NCBI GenBank assembly: GCA_015227615.1 | Contig: JAALGZ010000008.1 | Location: 558,001 to 622,000 of the forward strand | From: Labyrinthula sp. Ha | Taxonomy: Eukaryota > Sar > Bigyra > Labyrinthulida > Labyrinthulaceae | DNA length: 64,000 nt | Reading direction: 5' to 3' | Part shown: in pieces, positions 1 to 10,497 of the stretch | Numbering within the stretch: position 1 is the stretch's first letter | Layout: each line of letters opens with the position of its first letter | Notes under the pieces: model-generated | What the model was told of the DNA's origin: nothing | Database searches by the model: none | The model's input: only the letters and a program-made list of their open reading frames with translations | Position numbers and translations under genes: made by a program

Positions 1-547
1 AGTATTTATAAACTTACAATATTCCTCGTCACCTGTTGAATGGTATATAACATGTTTAGTGAGGTTCCTTTGAATCATAAGTAACGAGTTTACTTCTTGG
101 CATCGAAACAATAATTTATAGAAATAATTCACTATAAACCCAGGCCACTAATCGCAAAAAATTCAAGAAAGCTTAAATGTAGAACCTTCACCATATTAGC
201 TTTTTCTGGCAATACTGCCGTGCAATATGGCGTCCTTGGAAAAAAATTGTATACAGAACTTTCTCAGCAACATGCAATTTCTTTTCTCCCTTCTCGAAGG
301 GTTAAGCAGAGCCAATATTAGTTCATTGCAAGTTATGCACTTTGATATTACCTACATAAAATAACTTCTCTCACAACAAATGTAGTTAAATATTTTGACT
401 TGTGTGCGACTGATAAAGAATAAAGTTTTGAAAACACAGTACGTAATTTATGAAATATATCAAAATTCTAGTTTTTCTGCTGTACCTTCCACACAACTCC
501 GTGAATGTTTGCTAAATTTAAAGTGCTATCTGATTTGTATGAGTGAT
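1..547. other. AT-rich intergenic region at the window edge
   Basis: No open frame with a start codon and coding character is visible. It lies downstream of the minus-strand gene that ends at 548 and so probably holds its 3' untranslated region. I see no RNA gene or repeat. Confidence 0.5.
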
Positions 548-1669
548 TTATGCCCCTAAAAAGATAAACTCCAAGTTTCGATATAAATCATTTCGATAAC
601 CACCCCATCTATAATTAGTTCTTGCAGGTATTGCTATATCCACTCCTAACTCCTTGTTCAACAATGAGGTATATACACTACATCTCATACAGTAAATTTT
701 AACCTCCTTATCTTCAACCTGCAAAACATGTACATCGTTTCCTAAACCAACATCGCTTGGAGCATCACGTATAATTAACTCTGTCTCATTTTCCTGTAAA
801 ATCTTAGCACATAGCTCTAACCCTGAATTATAAATTTCATCAACTTCCATTTCTGCAACTTGCTCCCTTTGAAATAGTACACTCAACCCATCGTCATCAT
901 CGGAAAAATCTATTACAGACTCGGTGGTAAGTTCTCTACTAGAATAATCAGAAACTACGTCAGGTTTTCCAAGAACTGGCTCATATAATATTTTCCCTTT
1001 TTGTTTTAAATGCACTTTCAGCTGTCGTATTGACGAATCTTCCTTTCTTCTAAAACGGCCACCAAAGGAAGTATCCTTGTATTCATTAATAAGTGCAAAC
1101 ATAGCAAACACTTGTTCCTGTTGCTTTACTTTTACTTCATTCTTACCCAATAGACGATTAACATCTCCCCGCAATAGCTGTGAATATATTTGTCCACTTG
1201 TTAGATTCTGGTATACATCAAACCACTGAAACGATTCTCTAACGTATGCATTTTGTAAAAGAAGACCAAACAAATATTTATCATCTCGTTTTACAGCTTC
1301 TTTAACTCCAGCATTCTCCCCTGAAAATAAAACAGAGTTGCTTCTTCTAAGCGTTCCCGGGATCTGAGTTTCAACTCTTCCCAGACTTAAATCCCCTACT
1401 TTTCTGTACGTTCCAAGCAAACTGCCAATTCGAGGAACAGATTCATACTGCACAAAATATTCGCTTGTGAGCGTGTATAGTAAGAGAACATTGAGAATAT
1501 TGTCTGCGGAAGTGACAGCGAAAATCCTCTTCCATCCTTTGAAACTGATCTCCCTGTCTATAAGAAGATCCAGCAAACCTTTAAGCGCTTTAAACGTGTG
1601 TAGTTTCGTCACATTGTCATCAATGTACCGGTAGGCAGGAAGAAGTTCTTTTCTCTCTTCTGTGTTCAT
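548..1669 (-). CDS. hypothetical protein, 373 aa, single exon
   Basis: I do not recognise this protein. It is an uninterrupted 373-residue frame with an ATG start, no intron signals that interrupt it, and a composition unlike random AT-rich DNA. The N-terminal two thirds is mixed helical with no predicted signal peptide or long membrane segment. An acidic patch (a run of Asp after VIDFS, about residue 255) is followed by an acidic helix. The C-terminus has two nearby cysteines (YCMRC) and an aromatic-rich tail. It is divergently arranged with the dsRNA-binding-domain gene that starts 401 bp away, so the two may share a promoter region. A soluble nuclear or cytosolic protein is possible, but function is unknown. 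The gene call is fairly secure from length alone. Confidence 0.75.
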   Translation of the reverse strand: MNTEERKELLPAYRYIDDNVTKLHTFKALKGLLDLLIDREISFKGWKRIFAVTSADNILNVLLLYTLTSEYFVQYESVPRIGSLLGTYRKVGDLSLGRVETQIPGTLRRSNSVLFSGENAGVKEAVKRDDKYLFGLLLQNAYVRESFQWFDVYQNLTSGQIYSQLLRGDVNRLLGKNEVKVKQQEQVFAMFALINEYKDTSFGGRFRRKEDSSIRQLKVHLKQKGKILYEPVLGKPDVVSDYSSRELTTESVIDFSDDDDGLSVLFQREQVAEMEVDEIYNSGLELCAKILQENETELIIRDAPSDVGLGNDVHVLQVEDKEVKIYCMRCSVYTSLLNKELGVDIAIPARTNYRWGGYRNDLYRNLEFIFLGA

Positions 1670-1934
1670 GACTTGTTTGGGTTTGTGTACAAAATCCAGT
1701 TTGTTCCCGGGAATATGTCTGAATTGTCATAAAACGTGCCTAAAATGGGTCTATGTTGCCGGGAAAAGGTATTTAAGCTCATGGTATATGCTTACACTTC
1801 TCTTTACCACTAGAAGATATTAGGTCAAAGCTAGAGCAAGGAGTGTATTTATCTTTCTCTTCGGAGAGGATGAAACGAGTTCTTTAATACAATAGAAAGA
1901 TCTTTCCATTTGAAACTTCCTTCAGCGAAATATA

Positions 1935-1953
1935 ATTGGACGAACTATCCAAT
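1935..1953. promoter_or_regulatory. inverted CCAAT-box pair in a divergent promoter
   Basis: ATTGG (1935-1939) and CCAAT (1949-1953) form an inverted pair separated by 9 nt in the 401-bp gap between two divergent genes. CCAAT boxes bind NF-Y/HAP complexes in eukaryotes. Similar pairs occur near 27.8 kb and 43.1 kb in this window, which supports a regulatory role. The role is inferred. Confidence 0.4.
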
Positions 1954-2070
1954 CAGCATATGTTCCAAAATCAGAATGGTGAGTAGCCCGTTACTCTGTA
2001 AAATTCTGAACCATAATTGGGTAAACATCGTTCTAGATTCTGAATTTCGTTGAAGTTACTATAATAATCT

Positions 2071-3222
2071 ATGAAAAGGAAGAGAGAACGAGAAATATCT
2101 ATCTCTGGTGAGACGACAGAAGACGAAGAAGAAGCTGTTGTCAAAAAGGAACAGGAGGAAGATCAAGATGTTATAGAACATTTGGATCAGTGCGATGCCG
2201 TTGATCGAGTGTTTATGTCACGAGTGTGTGGAAAGGAGAATTTATTAAATCTTGAAAGAAGGGAAGAACTTCGTGAACTGTTTAACTCCACCATGAAAAA
2301 ACAACGTAAATTTCTAATCGAAGGTGAAAAACTTTTTCGTTTTTACTTGAATTTCACGTTTGACGACGATTATTATAGAGAAACTCCATGGTACAACCAA
2401 ACTCTTTCTTCTAGTACTCGAGTCCTTGAAATAATCATGGAGGATGCCAATCTAGAACCAGTTCCCAAAGAATTGTTTTTTCTTTCCATTGGATTCCTTA
2501 GAACCGTTGATGAAAATGGTATTCGTGTTGCTTTGCAGGATTTGACGGACCATTTGCTTGAATTACTTCCTCGAATGTTCAAGGAAGCAGAAGCCCAACG
2601 ATACAGCTTTATGGACAGAATTACTATAATGGAGACGAAAAGATTAAATGACCTTATCCATAGAGGTAACAGACTCCCACCTGATTTGAAAACGTATCTA
2701 TCCTCTGTACTCGATGAAATGAGTAACAACAGTCTTTGTGGGTTCAGTTTGCCAGATGATCGTGGTTCAGATGAAAATATTTTTGTAGAGTTTGGTCAAA
2801 CAGCAGATTTAATAAAACAAAGTTTAGTTTCAAAGTTGATTTTAAGCCAGCATTGTGAAGTAAAGTCTCAACCATTTAAGATTGAGAAGTTTCGTCTCTT
2901 TAGAGCAAAAGAAGAAGAAAATCATAATCGTCCAGCGCCTAAACTTGAAGTTAAAGCAGAAGAATCACAAAAGAAAATATTTAAGCTGAAGACGGAAAAT
3001 TGTGTTTCGCGAGTAATAGAGCTGGAGAGACACTTTGGGAAAAAGGTACAATTTTTTTTTGAGAATACTAATCCAGTGGGAGTCCCTCCTAATTGGGCGG
3101 GTAAGTTGGTTTTTGGTGGCGAAGATTGGGTTGAAGTATCTTCGGCTCCTAATAAGAAATCCTGCAAAAAGAAACTTTGTGATGTTTTCCTGGAAAGTGT
3201 TTCTGAGCACTGGACCTTGTGA
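2071..3222 (+). CDS. protein with C-terminal double-stranded-RNA-binding-like domain, 383 aa
   Basis: The start is fixed by in-frame stops immediately upstream (TAA TAA at 2062-2067). The first 35 residues are basic then strongly acidic (KRKRERE followed by TTEDEEEA), typical of a nuclear protein and possibly carrying a nuclear localisation signal. Residues about 40-230 are predicted helical and match no family I know. The last 75 residues (about 309-383) read like a dsRBD: an alpha helix (VSRVIELERHFGK), beta strands with an intervening proline-rich loop (KVQFFFENTN, then GKLVFGG), and a lysine-rich second helix (NKKSCKKKLCDVFLESV) with the basic residues expected at its start. dsRBDs bind A-form RNA in RNA processing, editing or silencing factors. 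The domain call is from visual pattern only, and the Ala-rich helix 2 is not a perfect match. Confidence 0.75.
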   Translation: MKRKREREISISGETTEDEEEAVVKKEQEEDQDVIEHLDQCDAVDRVFMSRVCGKENLLNLERREELRELFNSTMKKQRKFLIEGEKLFRFYLNFTFDDDYYRETPWYNQTLSSSTRVLEIIMEDANLEPVPKELFFLSIGFLRTVDENGIRVALQDLTDHLLELLPRMFKEAEAQRYSFMDRITIMETKRLNDLIHRGNRLPPDLKTYLSSVLDEMSNNSLCGFSLPDDRGSDENIFVEFGQTADLIKQSLVSKLILSQHCEVKSQPFKIEKFRLFRAKEEENHNRPAPKLEVKAEESQKKIFKLKTENCVSRVIELERHFGKKVQFFFENTNPVGVPPNWAGKLVFGGEDWVEVSSAPNKKSCKKKLCDVFLESVSEHWTL

Positions 3223-4904
3223 CTGATTAAACCTTCTTTATTGGAATATACATCAAATACTTTGCCCAGAAAAAAATATATTGGAAACTAAACTCTGCTT
3301 GCACTAGCATGAACATCAAAATGTCTTGTATCCTAGTACGGTGCAAAGCTTGCATGTTTTTTTTCAGTCTTAGTTTTGTGAGTTTTTTTAGGAATTTTTA
3401 TGATATTGTTATTTAGGGACAAGCTTTTTTACAGCAGCTAAAGTCTTCCCGAAGCACAATTAGCCTGGTTTCATAATTAGTGATCTTGCTTTCGGTTCTT
3501 GTTTCAATTTTAACCAGCTTTAGTCGAATCTAGATTTTGCTACGCTTAGTCTGCTGAAAAATGTTGCTTAACTCATGTTCCTATTTATATTCTTTATTCC
3601 CATCTAATGCAGGGACAATCTCATTACCCACATGGATCCAATTAATCTCAACTTTCCTTCTGCATACTAGGTAATGATATTTGGAATAAGTTTGATTAGG
3701 TAAATCAACCACCCAAAGTCAATAAGAACCAGCTTTGTTTAACCTTCGGACAAAAAATAGAAGTCATCGTTTCACGTTCGTTTTACTCAAGAATTTACAC
3801 AACTTAACTCTGTATCGAAGAAATGCATCTTTTCCTAAATGTGCTTTCATCCTGAACAAATAAGCCCAATGGCGGAAAACAATGTAAAAATTTGCTAAGA
3901 CGGATAGACAAGTAACTTATTAATTTTGAAATAATCCCTAAAAATAACTTGCACACTTGATTGTAAGATATCTTACTCTAAAGAAAACTAAGTAAAGCAA
4001 ATAATGTGATGCAACCAGTACCACTAGGTCCAGGGATCTCCTTTCTTTCTTTTTTATATATAATGATATGACATGGCAGAAATGTAAGAACTAGGCGCTA
4101 ATCTGAACTCCCAGTGAACCAAAAGTTTATACAACAATGAAAGGTACTATATTATGTTCATCTAGCTTAAATATTAATATGGTGTAGTATGTTTTTCGTA
4201 TTATGAAAATAGACTATTATGTTTTTCCCCGATATATGTAAATATTGATACAAAAAAATAGGCTTTACCGAAATACAAATGTCTCACCTTATGTCAGTTT
4301 TGAACTAATGCTTATTCTGGTCCTTGCCTAAGTGATTAAGAAGTTACTTGGGGAAATCAGCATTAGGGATATTTATAATAAGATTAGGGTCTAAATAATG
4401 AATCTCTAATGGGTGTTTCATAGAAATCGTGTCTCCTTATGGAAAAAGTAACAAGAGATGCTTCAGTAAAAACTTTGAGGTTGATTAACCGCCCCCGTGT
4501 GACATTTTGCTTTAGCACTAGTACAATAAATAGTTTTACTAATACTCTTTACTAAATGATCATTCAGTTATATTACTTCACTCCTTTGCCAAAACACAAA
4601 AAAATAACTCGCAAGAAGCCTCTACATTCCATATATTGAACAAGAAAAATGAACCATCTCAGCAGTCAAATGACATTGACAGCCATAAGTTTACAGTTTT
4701 TTATTATTTGAGCATCATGCAACCGAAAAAATTTACATCAAGTAAGTTTTTGCTGGTGGTCGGAGACTTTTGCTGTTTAAGAACCAAAGAACCGCATATC
4801 TGCAAATGTAGTTATCATACAACAACTGATAAACTAATGTAGGTTTTCAAATAGAAACAAATGCCTGAAGAAAAATAAAAAATGCAAGGAAAACTAGACT
4901 AAAC

Positions 4905-5397
4905 TGAGAAGGTAAACAGCATCAGATTTTATAAAAATTATTAACAGTTATTTGATAATTGTCCTGATTTTGATTATCAATAAGACAATTTGGGTTTTTA
5001 TTCTTATCAACTAATTCTGCTTTTATTCTGATTATTAATTGATTATCAATAATAATTTGAGCTGTATAACCTTAATCCAAACGGACCAGGAATATATATT
5101 TTATGTTACATGATTACAAAATCCTTATTATAAGGCAATATGAGCCGGTGCTACCATAGTAGCGAGATTCAGTAGGGCCATATACCCTGCATTGTAAAAA
5201 CTTTCATATGTTGGCAAACTAACTTATAGATTTCTTCCCTGCTTTTCCCGCGGCCGTGTAGCCCAATTCTTTTTTGAACATCATTTGATTGGCAATAAGA
5301 TAAACTGGGGACTTACCGGTACCAACCAATAATAAAACTATGGACAAAATTTATATTTATAGATCATCAATGGATCAAATCCGATCCCTAATGGAAA
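4905..5397 (-). repeat. dispersed repeat family 1, copy A (MITE-like)
   Basis: The reverse complement of this stretch aligns along its length with 19996-20475. Both begin with CCATTAGGGATC, share a central CCCAAAT segment, and end in an AT-rich block of GATAATCA / TTATTGATAATC palindromes. The ends are imperfect inverted repeats of one another (GGATYTGAT-type). About 490 bp, non-coding, with terminal inverted repeats: this fits a miniature inverted-repeat transposable element. The copies are clearly diverged, so the family is old. Ends are approximate, and I could not identify a target-site duplication. Confidence 0.55.
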
Positions 5398-7059
5398 CAG
5401 TGGATGTGAGGTCCGCTGGCAAATTCGTATGGTTAATTGTTTTTTTGACTGGTATAACTTCTAAGCTACTATGATTATAGTGGTCAGGCTGCCCTTTCTG
5501 TCCACAACACTTAGAATCTTATTTCAAATGCCTCAACCGGTAAACTTTGGAGTCAATTCCGCCATATATGTTTGATAATACGGATCAACCAGGCGTAAAT
5601 TGAGTATACTTGAACTTACACAGCATCTGACTTATCTTAGAAACAATTACTTCAGAGATAGGTAGAATAGCCTCTAAGTAAAATAGCTATAATCATTGAC
5701 TAGATGATTTAAAAAATGCAGCCCTCTACAAGACAGTTGCGCTCAACCCTTCAACGTGATTAACTTTGGCCGCTTTTCCGTAGAAGACAAAGTCTGTCTC
5801 ATCAATTACATCCATAGAATTCAAACTGATGTGAACGATTATGAAAGTACTACAAGTTTTCCAGTAAATGTTATGTACCTGAAAGAGCACCGATGTAGAA
5901 TCGTAGACATGTGCATTCTCGCTAATCATAAATTCATATTCTGTATTATTTATGATCAAAAATCTTTAAGAAACGTGTCGATTATTTCTTGCAAATGAAA
6001 GATACATAAATATAAAATTGATAAACAGACATTCTTCAAGAGTATTCCAAATTTCCCACTCATCCATTTTGAAAATATTTACATCTCACAGTGAATAAAA
6101 ACTACCATCTATTCACAGCTAAACGTGAAAAAAACATCCTTTCTAAAGAAATGCTTGAAGATATGTGAAAGAGAAGAGCCCTTATCCATTCCTACCCGGT
6201 TGACTATTATTTGCTTTTGAAAATTTAATTCTTTTTCAGACCAGCATGTGTAGTCGCAACTTACATTCTGTAATTCATTAAATCTCATTTGTAATAGCTA
6301 GAGGCCCCATACTTTAAAGATTCTTATTTAAAATTTTAGAAAATTATAGACAGTTTCTTATTGAAGTGATGTGGGATCTATATTGGACATTGGAAATACT
6401 ATGCACCTGGTACTATAAGTGTCTTTATACCATCTATACTAGTTGGGAGAACCTTCTAGAGAATCTCCCTTTGGATAAATATCACTAACCTTAACCCTAT
6501 TCATAGGTGGTTTGCCCGTATATATAAATCCCAAAACAAATAGGTAATTAGAATATAGTTGCAGGAAAACGTAGGAAAGTGCTTAACTAGTTTGAATTTT
6601 AACATGTAAAATATAGATAAAGCCGTTCAGAGAGAAATCTTATCTTTTTTTAGATAATACAAGTTATGCCCGATTAATCAATAGTTTTCTTATTTAACCA
6701 TCAAAATAAAATATAATTTTCGCGCATAATATACACCAGAAAAACAACCACAATACTAATTTTTCAAAAACTAAAAGTGTGAATATTTTTTAACTAAGGA
6801 TTATTCCCTCTGTAGCGACTACTATATGCTTCACAGTATTTTATCAGAGGCAAAATAAAAAAATATATTATTATCTTAGATTTGTAATAATATGACAGAG
6901 ATTTGTATAATTAAAGCCAATAAGAAATTTAAATCGTATTTATTTCTTCTATAAGTTCCTAAAATTAACCTTAAATAAAGTTAGAGCTAAAGTTCCTAAT
7001 ATTTAACCTACTAGAAGTTTAGTATTTGCTATTATAAAGCTGATTTTGAAACTGACTTA

Positions 7060-7960
7060 AAGTATGCCAAATAACTGTTTCTGTGATTAACAGGGAAGCC
7101 CTTCGAATTTCTTTGAACCAAGCTCAGAAAAAAACATAAATCAACCCTAACAAGAGGTGATAATAATTTCTCAGGATGAATCATTACTTAGTGTCACCCA
7201 TTCAGGAATATTTGACATTTAAGGGTATCCTTTTTCACAGCTTCTGAGATCTTGGAAATAGGATACATCGTTAGGAAGTATGTACAGAATACATAAATTC
7301 TCAAACAAACTTGTCAATAGACCTAAATTTACCCATTTTTTCGACTGGTGAGGTCTGTTTGGGCTCTAGACGAGTATTTCTTGAGGTATTACACGGATTG
7401 AAGTTTATGAAAACAACATTTTAGCCCAATGTCGACTTTTCTTAAGAAAAGCCTTAAAAATTTCCTAAAAAACCATTTTTAATATTAAAAACCATATTTT
7501 TTAGTTGTAGGGGGCTTTCCAGTACCAAAATTTAGATGATTTTAACAAGACTCAGGGATTTCGTTTTTTCAGATGTGCAGATTTTCAACATTTGATTTTT
7601 CTGAGTGAAGCTTAGCTCAGATACAGTTAACCAGAGTAGCAAAACCTTAAAACTGATTTATTAAGTCGGGTGTTATGAGTTCCTAGGATCACAGGAGAAT
7701 CAGATCATCTATAGAGTTGTTCTTCGTGTTGCTAAGTTTGAATGTATGTTTTTTTAGAGATCTGTAAACTTAGTGAAAAGGACCCTTAAAACTAGCCTTT
7801 CCTAGGGTTTAAAGAACTCATCCTTATCAAATACCTTGAAAAAATATTTGTTTGGAAAGGTTTTTTTCATATGAAACACATTGTGGGTGATAATATTGTA
7901 TTTGAGGAAGAATTCGTGACAAAAACTAACAAATACTTTATGCGTTATTTTAAGTAATCG
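7060..7960 (+). repeat. dispersed repeat family 2, copy A
   Basis: This aligns in inverted orientation with about 23510-24440. Matching landmarks are GTGATTAACAGGGAAG, the segment around GAGATCTTGGAAATAGGATAC, ACGAGTATTTCTTGAGGTAT, TTAGCTCAG with CAGAGTAG, and CTCATCCTTATCAAATAC. Most of the repeat is diverged with indels, yet 7701-7772 is identical base for base to its partner. No protein family is recognisable in either strand. The nature of the element is unknown and the ends are approximate. Confidence 0.65.
7701..7773 (+). other. 72-bp invariant core of repeat family 2 with 8-bp inverted repeat
   Basis: Bases 7701-7772 equal the reverse complement of 23719-23790 over all 72 positions, while flanking repeat sequence differs often. 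The block contains CTAAGTTT (7732-7739) and AAACTTAG (7766-7773, running one base past the block), which could pair as an 8-bp stem around a 26-nt loop holding the palindrome AGATCT. It could be a protein site, a structured RNA, or the trace of recent gene conversion. Confidence 0.6.
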
Positions 7961-8934
7961 TGTTTTTTTACACTTTATATGGTATTAGTCCTCTAAATTT
8001 TTATGTTAATAAGTACTAGATTTAGTTTGCAATATGTTTTGACTTTTTAGAAGAGTTGGAAAGGTATTGTTGGTTACATGGCCGTTATACTGCATTTTTA
8101 AAAGAAACGTTGATAAAGTTTTCAACACCCCGTAATAACAAAAACAATTATACACTATTGTTTATTACTAGGTATAACTTGAATATAAAACCTAACCTAA
8201 CAGTTTATAGAGATGGCGTAACCTTTATAATCGTTGTTTTCTAGTCGGTAAAAAGTAATGGAGTTATATTTTGGTGGTATTTGGCGCTCTACATAAAATC
8301 AACTAATTCAAATCCCATATTATCTTATGTGATTAGAGATATGTTAAAAGAGCTTTCCTAAGCTACACTTGGCCTTTCACAGCCCAAAATAATCATCGAG
8401 CTATAGATTTTACAATTTTTTAAATTTTAATCAAGAATACAGGTTGAAGGCGAGAGAATAGAACAGAATCATTTTAGCCAGTGCTCAGATCTTTAAAATT
8501 TTAGAATTTGCTATTAAATACAATTTTGGAGATAAGTTTAATTGGTGACATTAGCGCTGTAAATGAAAGTGGAGTGAGATGCATTAAGAACAAAATTTTC
8601 ACAGAAAATTCAGCTGTATTTGTAGAGTAGCAAAATGATTAGTTTCATTACAACTCAAATCATAAAAAGAAAACATAAAGTAGAATATATGAAAAAAAAT
8701 CTTATCAAGTACAGTAGACTTTGATTTGGTGCAAAAAGGCAATGTATTCGCTAAGAAAAATTATTATTGCTGAACTAAACATAGGTATACATTATTTTCT
8801 TCCCATTATTGTATTTTAAGTCATTTACAACCAAAGTTTAACTTTATATGAAGCTCTGCTGTTTCCAAGGAGAGGTTGAGAAATTAGAGATCCTTTCCTA
8901 TGAGTTTTTTTTTTGATGAAAGTGAGTTTAAGCC

Positions 8935-9315
8935 ATGATAGAAGTATTTATATATGATGATGATAGCTCGAGATGCGCATGCCCCCGAGTTCAATTCAGA
9001 GAAAAAATCCCAAAGAAGAAACCAAAACTAATAAAAGAACTCATGAAAAAAGCCTCCAGAAAAGCCCACAGGCTCAAGAGTATGGAGTCGGCCCTAAAAT
9101 GCGCAAAATGGCATACATGCCTTGAGACGCCTGGGAAGCGAGGAAAGACAAAGTTAGCGAGGAACGGGAAGAGAAACGAGAAGGTAATTCGAGAAGAGAG
9201 AGTCTCGGCGGTGGTCCCTGATCAACCAGGACTGGCTTTCAATACCCCTGGTAATCCCATATTGATTCCAATCTTATTTTCAATAAACTTGACGAAAACA
9301 GTTAGAAATAGATAA
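8935..9315 (+). CDS. doubtful 126-aa basic ORF just upstream of RFC3
   Basis: An ATG-initiated frame of 126 residues ends 6 bp before the RFC3 start codon. It is rich in Lys and Arg (KKKPKLIKELMKKASRKAHR), has five cysteines, and ends in a proline/isoleucine-rich tail. Its codons use G and C at third positions far more than its neighbours (GCC, CTC, GAG, GGG, AAG), so it is a compositional island in AT-rich DNA. I recognise no family. It could be a short gene, a 5' leader or promoter of RFC3, or inserted DNA. The lack of space for a separate RFC3 promoter argues against two independent genes. Confidence 0.3.
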   Translation: MIEVFIYDDDSSRCACPRVQFREKIPKKKPKLIKELMKKASRKAHRLKSMESALKCAKWHTCLETPGKRGKTKLARNGKRNEKVIREERVSAVVPDQPGLAFNTPGNPILIPILFSINLTKTVRNR

Positions 9316-9321
9316 AGAAGA

Positions 9322-10497
9322 ATGCTTTGGCTGGACAAATATACTCCCAAAAGCTTTGAGAAACTCGATTATCACAACCATTTAACTGGAAAACTTCGAA
9401 ATTTAACAGAATCTAGGAATCCACCACATTTGCTTTTCTATGGACCGAGTGGTTCTGGAAAAATGACGCGCGTCAAAACCGTTTTGAGAGCACTTTACGG
9501 ATCTGGAGCAACTCGATTAAAACAGGAGGCAAGAAGCTTAAAAACTCCTACGAATAAAACGATAGAATTCACAACCATATCAAGCTCCTACCATATTGAA
9601 ATCAACCCAACGGATGTAGGAAACCAAGATACTTTTATGGTTCAACACGTTATTAAGGAAATTGCTCAATATTCTCCTTTGCACACTTTAGGGAAGAAAG
9701 TTGAAAAAGAACAAACTCAAGGAAAGATCAATTTTGGAGGGTTTGTTCCCACTTCAGGACCTGTGGAAACTCCACAAAAGAAATCTACATCAAAGGCAGG
9801 GTTTAAAGTTGTTGTTATTTCAGATGCGGGGAAACTTTCTCCAAATGCACAGCATGCGTTGAGAAGGACCATGGAGAAGTATGTTAAGGTGTGTAGACTG
9901 ATCCTTATCTGTAACAGTGTGGAATATAATAGACTAATTCCTGCTCTAAGATCACGATGCTTAGGAATTCGTGTTCCTGCGCCAACTGAAGAAGACGTAA
10001 TAAGAGTTCTTCAAAAAGTTTCTTCGAATGAAAATTTATGTTTATCAAACGAAGAAAAACTTTTTGTAGGGATCGCACGGGAATCAAAAAGAGATTTGAG
10101 AAGAGCTTTATTGATGCTGCAAACCTATTCGGCTATAGGAAAAGGAGACGGTAATGTTCCTCAACTTGATTGGGAGATTTACATTCAAGACATGGCAAAA
10201 AGAGTATGCCAAAGTCAAAGCCCGCAGAATTTGCTGAATCTGAGAAACGGAATCTATGAGCTATTGGCAAATTGTATACCTGGTAATGTTATTATAACGA
10301 GGTTGTGTGAAGAGATAGTGCAGAGAATACAATTTAGAGGATTTATAGGGTTGAAGCTCAAGACTGAGATAACGAAATCTGCTTCATTTTATGAAAAGCG
10401 CATGGGCCAAGGTACAAAGGATGTATTTCACATAGAAGCTTTTCTTGCAAGATTCATGCTTGTGTACAAGAAAGAGTTGATCAACCAGTTTGCTTAA
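9322..10497 (+). CDS. RFC3: replication factor C subunit 3 (clamp-loader AAA+ ATPase subunit), 391 aa
   Basis: RFC is the pentameric clamp loader that opens PCNA and places it on primer-template DNA in the nucleus; this is a small subunit of the RFC3 (human) / Rfc5 (yeast) type. The opening MLWLDKYTPKSFEKLDYH is the family's signature start. The Walker A loop is GPSGSGKMTR (about residues 41-50), carrying Met where most orthologues have Lys or Thr. The Walker B region is DAGKLSPNAQHALRRTMEKY, with the non-canonical acidic box typical of this subunit. Sensor-1/arginine-finger region LILICNSVEYNRLIPALRSRCLGIRVPAP follows, and then the lid and helical collar domain. Length is slightly above the usual 350-356 aa. 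There is no intron. It converges on the JmjC-like gene and their stop codons overlap. Confidence 0.95.
   Translation: MLWLDKYTPKSFEKLDYHNHLTGKLRNLTESRNPPHLLFYGPSGSGKMTRVKTVLRALYGSGATRLKQEARSLKTPTNKTIEFTTISSSYHIEINPTDVGNQDTFMVQHVIKEIAQYSPLHTLGKKVEKEQTQGKINFGGFVPTSGPVETPQKKSTSKAGFKVVVISDAGKLSPNAQHALRRTMEKYVKVCRLILICNSVEYNRLIPALRSRCLGIRVPAPTEEDVIRVLQKVSSNENLCLSNEEKLFVGIARESKRDLRRALLMLQTYSAIGKGDGNVPQLDWEIYIQDMAKRVCQSQSPQNLLNLRNGIYELLANCIPGNVIITRLCEEIVQRIQFRGFIGLKLKTEITKSASFYEKRMGQGTKDVFHIEAFLARFMLVYKKELINQFA

Larger units (their letters stand above)
3223..8934. other. 5.7-kb gene desert with two repeat copies
   Basis: No gene with a credible start and coding character was found. The stretch contains a MITE-like repeat (about 4905-5397) and one copy of a longer dispersed repeat (about 7060-7960), both described separately. 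A short segment at about 5715-5995 has more balanced composition and is open on both strands for about 80 codons, but it lacks a recognisable product or start. The rest is AT-rich and featureless to the eye. Confidence 0.5.

Noticed and set aside
3035-3226. Short frames overlapping the dsRBD gene on both strands.
   Set aside because: They are shadows of the 383-residue gene in other frames.
8960-9010. GAGTTCAATTC resembling a tRNA B box.
   Set aside because: No A box or cloverleaf could be built around it.
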